NCBI RefSeq assembly: GCF_002893095.1
Contig: NZ_PKQQ01000001.1
Location: 558,001 to 622,000 of the forward strand
Length of the DNA stretch: 64,000 bases
Origin: Stenotrophomonas sp. VV52
Lineage (GTDB): Bacteria > Pseudomonadota > Gammaproteobacteria > Xanthomonadales > Xanthomonadaceae
Reading direction: 5' to 3'
The notes beneath the pieces are model-generated. The model ran no database searches, was not told where the DNA came from, and was given only the letters and a program-made list of their open reading frames with translations. Position 1 is the first letter of the stretch; the number at the start of each line of letters is the position of its first letter. Below are positions 39,989 to 47,030 of this stretch, piece after piece. Position numbers and translations under genes: made by a program.

Positions 39989-40749
39989 TCAAGACGCTGG
40001 AAGAACAGGCGCTGATGCGGGCCTCGGGGCGGCTGCTGGCGTCGGTGTTCGAGGCGCTGGACCGCTTGCCGCTGGAAGGCATGAGCACGCTGCAGGTCAA
40101 CGACTGGGTCGAGCGCTTCATCGTCGATGAGCTGAAGGCGCGACCGGCCAGCAAGGGCCAGTATGGCTTCGCTTACGTGCTCAACAGCTCGGTGGACAAC
40201 GTGGTCTGCCACGGCGTGCCGTCGGCGACCGAGATTCTGCGCAGCGGCAGCATCGTCAATCTCGACATCACCTTGGAGAAGGACGGCTTCATTGCTGACT
40301 CCAGCAAGACCTACCTGATCGGTGACGTCGACTTCCAGGCGAAGCGACTGGTGCGGGTCACCCGTGAAGCGATGTGGAAGGGCATTGCAGTGGTGCGTCC
40401 GGGTGCAACCTTGGGCGATGTGGGGTTTGCGATCCAGCAGCATGCAAAGGCAAACGGCTACAGCGTGGTCCGCGAGTTCTGCGGGCACGGTATCGGCCGG
40501 GAAATGCACGAAGAGCCGCAGGTACTGCACTACGGCAAGCGCGGCACCGGCGAGGAACTCGAAGCCGGCATGACCTTCACCATCGAGCCCATGATCAACC
40601 AAGGCCGCGCCGCCATCGACATGAGCGAAGACGGTTGGACCGTGACCACGCGCGACGGCAAGTTGTCAGCGCAGGCCGAACATACGGTGTTGGTAACCGA
40701 CAACGGCGTAGAGGTCCTCACCCTACGCGCAGGCGAGAAACCCGCGTAG
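39985..40749 (+). CDS. map: Type I methionine aminopeptidase (probable second copy)
   Basis: A 254-residue metalloprotease that removes initiator methionine. All five metal ligands are visible: Asp in NLDITLEKD and in IADSSKTY, His in GHGIGREMHEEP, Glu in FTIEPMI and Glu in AEHTVLV. It starts at GTG overlapping the ParD-like stop. Housekeeping Map usually lies beside rpsB/tsf or glnD, so this operon copy is probably an additional enzyme; that is inference, since the rest of the genome is unseen. Its TAG stop codon is the TAG of a GTAG repeat. Confidence 0.9.
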   Translation: MIKTLEEQALMRASGRLLASVFEALDRLPLEGMSTLQVNDWVERFIVDELKARPASKGQYGFAYVLNSSVDNVVCHGVPSATEILRSGSIVNLDITLEKDGFIADSSKTYLIGDVDFQAKRLVRVTREAMWKGIAVVRPGATLGDVGFAIQQHAKANGYSVVREFCGHGIGREMHEEPQVLHYGKRGTGEELEAGMTFTIEPMINQGRAAIDMSEDGWTVTTRDGKLSAQAEHTVLVTDNGVEVLTLRAGEKPA

Positions 40750-40770
40750 AGCGGGGCTCTGCCCGGCTGC
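40746..40770 (+). repeat. GTAG palindrome, class 3, overlapping the map stop codon
   Basis: GTAGAGCGGGGCTC followed by the complementary GCCCGGCTGC arm. The TAG at 40747-40749 ends the aminopeptidase gene. Confidence 0.75.
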
Positions 40771-41045
40771 CGTGCGCACGGGGCAAACGCCGATAATCCG
40801 CAATGCTGCGGTTGCACCCGCCCAACACGCAGCCCTAACAACCCCGGGATTATGTTGGCGACTCACGGGGGTGAATCGCGAGCAGTGAGCTGCGCTCAAC
40901 GGGCTTGTGTTTACCGTGCCCATTGCGTGGATATCTGTTCGGTGCAGCCCTTGGGCGGTGTGCCGATGTCTGGTGTGCTTCCCATGCTTGCGATCCATGG
41001 TGGTAATAGAGGCCAAATGGATTACAAAATGGGAGATTGTTAATC
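40771..41045. other. Intergenic region before the AT-richer orphan gene
   Basis: 275 bases with no recognised gene. Base composition falls towards AT over the last 100 bases, and GGGAG at 41030-41034 is a plausible ribosome-binding site for the next gene. No insertion-sequence ends or integrase gene are visible. Confidence 0.4.
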
Positions 41046-42119
41046 ATGGGTACCGAGTCCAACAAGAGTTCGGATGATCTTGAGACCGACGTCGTGGAAG
41101 GTGGCGGTTTTGGGGATGAGCGAGAGGTAGCTTGGGAAACCTTGAGCGAATTCAGGGTTCAGATTCACAAGCAGTCAAACGTGACTGCGGAGATCTTCGC
41201 CAACGGGTTGCAGCAAGCGCCGATCGAGGTTGTTGTTGAGGCGCGGAATAAGGCTGGAGCAGTAGTTCAGCTGAGTCGAGAGCAGTTGTTTGGAGTAAAC
41301 GGAGTAAGGCTGATCCACTATGAGAACAATGGCGCCGTCCGCGGTGCCAGACACACGAAAGATACGCGCTTTGTGTACGAGTGGCCTTTAGTGCGAGAAG
41401 ATGGAACTGAAGTGCCGAATAACACGGATCAGGACGTAGAGCCGGAGTCCAATGGGCAGGTTGTCCCAATATTTGTCACAAAATCCGATTTGGATACGAC
41501 CTGGATTGCCGCGGAGTTTAAATCACCGTCAGGGGCGGTATTCAGGACGAATACCCCGGAAACCGCTCCAGGGAAGTTCGATAGCTGGGTCAAGCTTAGG
41601 GGGAGGCAGCCAGAAGTGGTCAAGTGGGACAAGTTCATCATGTTCGGGGAGAATGCACACAATGCCCCGTACTGGGATGTGGATCTGTATTACATCCGGT
41701 TCGAAGATCCCAACCTCAAGATCGTTGCGAGCAGGCACTATGGATTGAATGGCCATGACAGCGCTCATTACGCTTGGATGAAAGATGGAAATCACATTCG
41801 GCACGTATGCTACGAGGCAGGTGGGGAAAGGGTGCTGCGCCATTATTCGATGGCAGGTAGTAATTATATCGATGTACGAATAAACAAACATTCCGGACAG
41901 GCGACTGCATCCCGCATCTCGGATGCACGGGACTACGACAACATCAGCTATCAAGGATGCGTGATGGGCTATATCAGCCAGCACGGCAATGAGAGCAAGG
42001 TGTTTGTCAGGGGGCATTCGAACGGTAATACACTGTATCTGGATGATCCTGGCAGTAAAGGCGAAGAGCAGCCCCCCGTGGATAGCGGCCTGCCAGCAGG
42101 CGACGCAGTTGCGGATTGA
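41046..42119 (+). CDS. Orphan hypothetical protein, 357 residues, AT-richer than neighbours
   Basis: I do not recognise this protein. It starts MGTESNKSSDDLETDVVEG, is acidic at both ends and has no signal peptide or membrane segment. The middle is rich in Asn, His, Tyr and Trp: EIFANGLQQAPIEVVVEAR, then VKWDKFIMFGENAHNAPYWD and RHYGLNGHDSAHYAWMKDG. These look like a beta-rich fold with aromatic clusters. The repeated V-x-V and D-x-Y patterns could indicate two related beta-sandwich halves. Codon use is clearly more AT-rich at third positions than in flanking genes, a sign of recent acquisition. The ATG at 41046 is chosen over the TTG at 41037. Confidence 0.7.
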   Translation: MGTESNKSSDDLETDVVEGGGFGDEREVAWETLSEFRVQIHKQSNVTAEIFANGLQQAPIEVVVEARNKAGAVVQLSREQLFGVNGVRLIHYENNGAVRGARHTKDTRFVYEWPLVREDGTEVPNNTDQDVEPESNGQVVPIFVTKSDLDTTWIAAEFKSPSGAVFRTNTPETAPGKFDSWVKLRGRQPEVVKWDKFIMFGENAHNAPYWDVDLYYIRFEDPNLKIVASRHYGLNGHDSAHYAWMKDGNHIRHVCYEAGGERVLRHYSMAGSNYIDVRINKHSGQATASRISDARDYDNISYQGCVMGYISQHGNESKVFVRGHSNGNTLYLDDPGSKGEEQPPVDSGLPAGDAVAD

Positions 42120-42198
42120 CGGGTGCCTGAAGAGATGCTGATAAGCAAGGGGGAAGACAAGGTCAGCTGACCTAGCGGCTTTTGAGATACGTGCGAAG

Positions 42199-42224
42199 AG
42201 CGGCCGGGCAGAGCCCGGCGCTAT
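42199..42224 (-). repeat. Degenerate class 3 palindrome
   Basis: On the minus strand it begins ATAGCGCCGGGCTC, with the head altered from GTAG. It lies just beyond the 3' end of the LytTR regulator gene. Confidence 0.55.
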
Positions 42225-42231
42225 AGGTGGG

Positions 42232-43014
42232 TCAGGTCGTATCTGCTCGGGTAGACACGAGCTTCAAGAACGCGTCGTTCTGGTATCGGCTCATGCGCAG
42301 TTGCTGGCCGCTGTCCAGTGTGACCACATGGTGCCCGTTGAACCACGGATGGATGGTTTTGACGCGGGCGATGTTGACGATGGCCGAGCGGTGTACCCGG
42401 GCGAAGTGCTTCGGGTCCAGCCGCTCGGCCAATGCGGTCATGGTGCCCCGATGCTCATGCATTTTCGTGGCCAGGTGGATTTCCACGGTGTTGCGTGCGG
42501 CCTTGATCCAGACGATGTCTGCGACGTCGATCAACACGACGTGTTCGTCGACCCGCACGGGAATGCGCTGCAGGTAGCTTTCGCGTTGGCGCAGGGCGTC
42601 CAGCGCCTGCAGGATCTGCGTGGTGGCCTGCGCGCTGGTGCCGGTTGCGGCTGATACGCGCTGGCGGGCGCGCAGCAATGTGCTGGCGAAGCGCTCGCGG
42701 CTGAAGGGTTTGACCAGGTAGTCCACCGCATTGGCCTCGAACGCCCTGACTGCATGCTGCTCGTAGGCGGTGACGAAAACGGTGGCGGGCATGCGCTCGG
42801 CACCGATGGTGGCGACCACGTCCAGGCCGGTGATGGCTGGCATCTGGATGTCCAGGAACACCAGGTCGGGCGACTGTTCGCGGATCGCCTTGACTGCGGA
42901 GACGCCGTCCCCGCATTCGCCAAGCAGCTCGATCTCCGGGTCGTCGGCCAGCAGACGCACGATGGCACGGCGGGCCAACGGCTCATCGTCCACCACCAGT
43001 ACGCGGATGCTCAT
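42232..43014 (-). CDS. LytTR-family response regulator
   Basis: A 260-residue regulator. The N-terminal receiver has the acidic pair in VVDDEPLARR, the phospho-Asp in VFLDIQMPAITG near residue 54 and the Lys in DYLVKPFSRE. A linker of about 25 residues leads to a LytTR DNA-binding domain (residues about 150-250) with ADIVWIKAARNTVEIH and FARVHRSAIVNI, the family hallmarks. Such regulators bind pairs of direct repeats about 21 bases apart. The start overlaps the kinase stop by four bases. A matching direct repeat lies upstream of the operon at 44222-44256. Confidence 0.92.
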   Translation of the reverse strand: MSIRVLVVDDEPLARRAIVRLLADDPEIELLGECGDGVSAVKAIREQSPDLVFLDIQMPAITGLDVVATIGAERMPATVFVTAYEQHAVRAFEANAVDYLVKPFSRERFASTLLRARQRVSAATGTSAQATTQILQALDALRQRESYLQRIPVRVDEHVVLIDVADIVWIKAARNTVEIHLATKMHEHRGTMTALAERLDPKHFARVHRSAIVNIARVKTIHPWFNGHHVVTLDSGQQLRMSRYQNDAFLKLVSTRADTT

Positions 43015-44135
43015 GCCGGGGCTGTCCCTGTGTTGAGTTCCGGCGCGTCGTCGAGGGGTGCCATTTCCCGGAAGGGCAGGCGGACACGGCAGGCGACGCC
43101 CTCCGGCCAGATCATGTCGAGCCGCACGTCGGCGGTGTCGCCGTACAGCTCCTTCAAGCGCAAGCGAGTATTGGACATGCCGATCCCGTGTCCAACGGGC
43201 GCGCTCGGGTTGGGCTCCAGCGTACTGTTGCGATTGCGCACTTCAATGCACAACCCGTCACCATCGCGGCGAGTTTCGATCTCCACCACATCCCCGCCCA
43301 CGCGCTGGCCGATACCGTGGCGCAATGCGTTCTCCACCAGCGGCTGCAGCAGCAGGCTGGGCACCGCGCAGTCGAGGGTGTCCGGTGCGATGTAGGTGCG
43401 CGTGGTCAGGCGGTCCTTGAAGCGCACGCGCTGGATGCCGAGGTACAGCTCGATCAGGTCCAGCTCCTGGCGCAGCGGAATCTCCTGGCCGTCGTAGTCT
43501 TCCAGGAAGGCGCGCAGCAGCTCGCTCAGTCGCAGCAGCATGTCTTCGGCTGAGAGGGTGTCCTCGTCGAGCAGGGTAATGATGGCGTGCAGGGTGTTGA
43601 ACAGGAAATGCGGCTGCAGCTGCGACTTGAGCGACAGGAGGCGCGACTGGGCCAGTTCGGTGGCGAGCCGGCTGGCTTCCACCTCGCGCCGCGCCTTCTC
43701 GGCCTGGAAGTGCAAGGCCTGCTGCAGGGCGAACAGCCCCCAGTAGGTGAGCAGGCCGATGGCGAAGTGCTGGGCCAGGAAGTAACCCAGCTGTTCGAAG
43801 AAGCCGCTGGGTTCGAACAGGGTGGAGACCAGCGCGCCTATCACCATGGCGGCGGAGGTGACCACCACGCTGGCCAGCACGTGCCGGCCGAGGCCGCGCA
43901 GGCGACGGGTCGGGTCGATGGGATGGCGCTCGGCCAGGCGGAACACCAGCGGGGCGAGTGCGGCCCACGTGTACCACTGGATCATCGACCAGCGTAGATG
44001 CGCCACCAGCGGCACGCTGTTGCCGTGCATGCCGTCGCTGAGGACGTGCTGCACGGTAAACACCAGCACGACGGCGGTCCACAGCAGCAGGTAGCGGCTC
44101 AGCGTGATGGAGGTGCTGCCAAGGCGAACGATCAC
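43011..44135 (-). CDS. LytS/YpdA-type sensor histidine kinase
   Basis: A 374-residue membrane kinase. Four hydrophobic segments lie in the first 150 residues. The phospho-acceptor helix has the HPK7/His_kinase motif LKSQLQPHFLFNTLHAI near residue 180, and the ATPase domain has LLLQPLVENALRHGI and GHGIGMSNTRLRL. The start is a GTG at 44135. It is coupled to the LytTR regulator gene and transcribed away from the small secreted-protein gene at 44322. The stimulus is unknown; homologous pairs in Escherichia coli sense pyruvate. Confidence 0.9.
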   Translation of the reverse strand: MIVRLGSTSITLSRYLLLWTAVVLVFTVQHVLSDGMHGNSVPLVAHLRWSMIQWYTWAALAPLVFRLAERHPIDPTRRLRGLGRHVLASVVVTSAAMVIGALVSTLFEPSGFFEQLGYFLAQHFAIGLLTYWGLFALQQALHFQAEKARREVEASRLATELAQSRLLSLKSQLQPHFLFNTLHAIITLLDEDTLSAEDMLLRLSELLRAFLEDYDGQEIPLRQELDLIELYLGIQRVRFKDRLTTRTYIAPDTLDCAVPSLLLQPLVENALRHGIGQRVGGDVVEIETRRDGDGLCIEVRNRNSTLEPNPSAPVGHGIGMSNTRLRLKELYGDTADVRLDMIWPEGVACRVRLPFREMAPLDDAPELNTGTAPA

Positions 44136-44221
44136 GGCGGGTATCCAGGGCGCCCGACAAGGCGGGGCAGGGCCATCTTAGGCGCCTCAGCGGGGCCCGA
44201 GAAGCGCCATGACGGCCCATT

Positions 44222-44256
44222 ACGATTGGTCCCGGCGTGACGACGATTGGTCCCGG
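44222..44256. promoter_or_regulatory. 14-base direct repeat with 21-base period, probable LytTR operator
   Basis: ACGATTGGTCCCGG occurs at 44222-44235 and again, exactly, at 44243-44256. The 21-base period is two helical turns, the spacing used by LytTR regulators such as YpdB and BtsR. It lies 66 bases before the secreted-protein gene and 87 bases upstream of the kinase gene. Confidence 0.6.
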
Positions 44257-44321
44257 ATCGGTTGTCGGCGTGGGCATTCCCGGCGCGTCATGCAGGCTCG
44301 CCCACTCTGGAGCCCGCTGCC

Positions 44322-44648
44322 ATGCATACCCGCACCTTCGCACTGCTTTGCCTGATGTCTGCCACCTCGGCCGCCCAAGCTGCCGATCAGCCGCGCTACC
44401 TGACGGTGCTCAACCGCGCCCACGACAGCATTCTCCGGCTGGAGGTCGCCGAAGCCGGCAGCGGCACCTTCGAAGCCCGTCCGATCGACCGCATCGAGGG
44501 TGGCGGCGGCAGCACCACGGTGCGACTGGGCAACAACGGCTGCCGCTTCGACCTGCGCCTGGCGTTCCGTAATGGGCGCGACGCGATTTATCGCGAAGTG
44601 GATGTGTGCCGAGGTGACGTGCTGGTGGTTCAGCCCTTACCTTCGTGA
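44322..44648 (+). CDS. Small secreted hypothetical protein, 108 residues
   Basis: A signal peptide (MHTRTFALLCLMSATSAAQA, cleaved before ADQ) precedes a mature domain of about 85 residues. This contains PRYLTVLNRAHDSILRLEVA and two cysteines (NNGCRFDLRLA and VDVCRGDVLVV) that could form a disulfide. The mature part looks like a small beta-sandwich, but I recognise no family. The LytTR-type direct repeat lies 66 bases upstream, so it is the best candidate target of the divergent two-component system. The ATG at 44322 is chosen because it begins the signal peptide. Confidence 0.65.
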   Translation: MHTRTFALLCLMSATSAAQAADQPRYLTVLNRAHDSILRLEVAEAGSGTFEARPIDRIEGGGGSTTVRLGNNGCRFDLRLAFRNGRDAIYREVDVCRGDVLVVQPLPS

Positions 44649-44707
44649 CCCCCACCATCCGCCAGCTGTCCGGTCTATCATCCCAGGCACGCCATCGGGG
44701 AGGTGCC

Positions 44708-45025
44708 GTGAAAGAACTGATCGACATGATGCTGCTGCTGCCGTTCGGGCTGATCCTGATGTGCCTGCCGTTCAACGTGATGATGCTCCGGCGGATCCGT
44801 CGGGATCATCCGGCGCTGTTCGATGCCTTCGGCGAGCCACGCACCTTCGGCCCGGGTGGCAGCCACTGGGGCAATGGCACCTACACCCGCTTCCTGCTGC
44901 TTCGTACGCACCGGGACGAGCTGGATGCGGCGACGCTACGGCTTCGCGATATCCAATGGGTACTCACCCTGGCCAGCGTGGCCTCGTTACTGATCTTCCT
45001 GCTGCTGGTGCTGTCCACCCGGTAG
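44708..45025 (+). CDS. Small membrane protein, 105 residues
   Basis: A two-helix membrane protein: a hydrophobic segment at about residues 5-25 (MMLLLPFGLILMCLPFNVMM) and another at the C-terminus (VLTLASVASLLIFLLLVL). The loop between them is polar, with GPGGSHWGNGTYTRFLL. The GTG at 44708 is chosen for its GGGAGG site and because an upstream start would add a polar, unlikely leader. Its TAG stop is part of a GTAG repeat, and its last 13 codons overlap the 3' end of the convergent LysR gene. Function unknown. Confidence 0.6.
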   Translation: MKELIDMMLLLPFGLILMCLPFNVMMLRRIRRDHPALFDAFGEPRTFGPGGSHWGNGTYTRFLLLRTHRDELDAATLRLRDIQWVLTLASVASLLIFLLLVLSTR

Positions 45026-45949
45026 AGCCACGCCCTGCGTGGCTTTCGGCACGTGCTCAGCCATCAGGGCCGCGACCCAGTCGACGAACACGCGCAGTTT
45101 GGCGCTGACGTGCCGGTTTGGCCGGAAGGCGATGTGCAGGGGCATGGGGTCGACCTGCCAATCGGTCAGCACGCGCACCAGTTCACCGTGTCGTTCGTGC
45201 TCGGCCGCCACATAGTCCGGCAGCCACAGCACGCCCAGTCCGGCTACGCCGGCGGCGAGGTAGGCATTTCCATCGTCCACCGCGAGCAGGTGGCGGCCGT
45301 GGATGGTCAGTGTTTCATCGCCTCGCCGCAGCACATACGGCATGGCACCGCTGGGACGTGAGCCCCGGTAGCCGACGATGCGGTGCGGGTCGGCTTCCAG
45401 CTCAGCCGGGTGCGTCGGGACGCCGATGGTGTCGAGGTACTTGGGCGCGGCGTACAGCCCCGCTTTCAGTTCGCCGATCTGGCGGGCGACCAGCGACGAA
45501 TCGGTCAGCACGCCGCCACGGATGACGCAGTCCACGTTCTCGTCGATCAGATCCACGTTGCGGTCACTGACCCCCAGGTCCAGCTGGATGTCGGGATAAC
45601 GCGCATGGAAGTCGGGCAGGGCGGGGACGAGCAGGAAGCGCGCCAAGGGGGCGGGCACGTCCACGCGCAACCGGCCGCGCGGGCTGGCGGCGAAACTGGA
45701 CAGGCTGGTCTCGGCGTCGTCCAGGTTCGCCAGCAGGCGGACCACGTGCTCGTAGTAGGCCGCACCGTCTTCAGTGACGTTGACCTGCCGGGTGGTGCGG
45801 TTGAGCAGGCGCACGCGCAGGCGCGCCTCCAACTGCTGCACCAGCTGGGTCACGGTGGTGCGGCTCATGTGCAGGGTCTGCGCGGCCTTGGTGAAGCTGC
45901 CGGTCTCCACGACCCGGGCAAAGGCCTGCATGGCATCGAAACGGTCCAT
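44987..45949 (-). CDS. LysR family transcriptional regulator
   Basis: A 320-residue LysR regulator of the CrgA/PecT-like group. The N-terminal winged helix is MDRFDAMQAFARVVETGSFT, then AAQTLHMSRTTVTQLVQQLE. An effector-binding domain follows (residues about 90-295). The ATG at 45949 gives the usual N-terminus; the longer frame from 45967 is less likely. It is divergent from the RidA gene, with a dyad between them. The last 24 residues, which are Gln-rich, are encoded partly inside a GTAG repeat that lies in the overlap with the convergent membrane-protein gene. Confidence 0.88.
   Translation of the reverse strand: MDRFDAMQAFARVVETGSFTKAAQTLHMSRTTVTQLVQQLEARLRVRLLNRTTRQVNVTEDGAAYYEHVVRLLANLDDAETSLSSFAASPRGRLRVDVPAPLARFLLVPALPDFHARYPDIQLDLGVSDRNVDLIDENVDCVIRGGVLTDSSLVARQIGELKAGLYAAPKYLDTIGVPTHPAELEADPHRIVGYRGSRPSGAMPYVLRRGDETLTIHGRHLLAVDDGNAYLAAGVAGLGVLWLPDYVAAEHERHGELVRVLTDWQVDPMPLHIAFRPNRHVSAKLRVFVDWVAALMAEHVPKATQGVALPGGQHQQQEDQ
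45022..45047 (+). repeat. GTAG palindrome, class 4, inside two overlapping gene ends
   Basis: GTAG, then AGCCACGC, three bases and GCGTGGCT (8-bp stem). It supplies the stop codon of the membrane-protein gene and codes part of the tail of the convergent LysR protein. Confidence 0.65.
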
Positions 45950-45968
45950 CGGCACTCTCGTGGGCAAT

Positions 45969-45987
45969 TGTTTGGATTCTACAAACA
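45969..45987. promoter_or_regulatory. LysR-type operator dyad between lysR and ridA
   Basis: TGTTTG, seven bases, CAAACA: a perfect dyad with the T-N11-A core. It lies 20 bases before the LysR start and about 94 bases before the RidA-type gene. Confidence 0.6.
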
Positions 45988-46080
45988 GTGATGGCCAAGG
46001 TTGGTCGTTTATCGCTCTGGGCGGCGCCCGTACCGTGGAGGCCTTCCCTCACCGGGCCCTGCGCCCCTCTGGAGACTTCC

Positions 46081-46482
46081 ATGGCAACCCGAGACGTTGT
46101 GTTCCCCGCTGGCCGGCAGGACCTGTATGCCCGCTACCGGTATTCCCCCGCCGTGCGTTCGAATGGTTTCCTGTTCGTGTCCGGCCAGGTCGGCAGCCTC
46201 GAAGACGGTTCGCCGGAGCCGGGGCTGGAGGCGCAGGTGCACCGCCTGTTCGAGAACCTCAACGCGGTGCTGGCGGCGGCGGGTTGCACGTTCGATGATG
46301 TGGTCGACGTGACCGTCTTCATGATCGATCCCGACAAGATCCTGGACCGGGTCTGGGCGATCGTCCCCGAATATTGGGGCAAGGCCCCGCATCCGAGCCT
46401 GACCGCCGTGGGGGTGACCTGGTTGAGCGGCTTCGATGTGGAGTTCAAGGTGGTGGCGAAGCTTCCGGAACCGGATGCCTGA
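46081..46482 (+). CDS. RidA family protein
   Basis: A 133-residue RidA/YjgF-family protein; members hydrolyse reactive enamine/imine intermediates or act on related substrates. Family features are FLFVSGQVGSLEDG near residue 30, the HRLFENLNAVLAAAGCTFDDVV helix-strand unit (given here in part) and VTVFMIDP. The catalytic Arg near the C-terminus of true RidA (RxxxEV context) is not obvious; HPSLTAVGVTWLSGF replaces it, so this may be a divergent subgroup. It is divergent from a LysR gene, which may regulate it. Confidence 0.85.
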   Translation: MATRDVVFPAGRQDLYARYRYSPAVRSNGFLFVSGQVGSLEDGSPEPGLEAQVHRLFENLNAVLAAAGCTFDDVVDVTVFMIDPDKILDRVWAIVPEYWGKAPHPSLTAVGVTWLSGFDVEFKVVAKLPEPDA

Positions 46483-46551
46483 GGCCTCTGCCTTGCCATT
46501 GGCGCCGGGCGGTGTACGCTCGGCGCACCACAGGCAGCGAGGGTGCGGCAG

Positions 46552-46956
46552 ATGGCGAAGGTGACCGGTATTGGCGGGGTGTTCTTCAAGAGCCGTGGCG
46601 ACCGTGCCGCGCTGGCCGAGTGGTATCGGCAGCACCTGGGCATGCAGCTGGAGGATTTCGGCGGCGCGGTGCTGCGGTGGCCGGATGACAAGGCCAATGA
46701 TGGTGGCCTTACTGTCTGGGCGTTGGCGGAGCCGGAGAGTAAATGGTTCAGTCCGAGCGAGTCGCCTTTCATGATCAATTATCGGGTGGATGATCTGGAA
46801 GGGTTGCTGGCCAACCTGCGTGAGGCGGATGTGACCATTGTCAGTGGGCCGGAGACGCATGAGAACGGGTCGTTTGCGTGGATCCTGGATCCGGATGGGA
46901 ACAAGTTGGAGTTGTGGCAGCCGATGGCCTGGGATCCGGAGCGGCGGGTGGGTTGA
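46552..46956 (+). CDS. VOC/glyoxalase superfamily protein
   Basis: A 134-residue protein of the vicinal oxygen chelate fold: two beta-alpha-beta-beta-beta modules. The first has GGVFFKSRGDRAALAEWY and the second DDLEGLLANLREADV, ending with the conserved WILDPDGNKLELWQP. Metal-binding residues of dioxygenases or glyoxalase I are not all present, so a specific reaction is not assigned. The ATG at 46552 is chosen; an in-frame start nine bases upstream is possible. It is on the same strand as the RidA gene, 69 bases after it. Confidence 0.8.
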   Translation: MAKVTGIGGVFFKSRGDRAALAEWYRQHLGMQLEDFGGAVLRWPDDKANDGGLTVWALAEPESKWFSPSESPFMINYRVDDLEGLLANLREADVTIVSGPETHENGSFAWILDPDGNKLELWQPMAWDPERRVG

Positions 46957-47030
46957 ACCCGCGCCTTCACGCGGTGCCGTAGCGCGGTTGTTGATAGTGG
47001 CGGTGTCATTCCGTTACGTCGCAGACTTCC

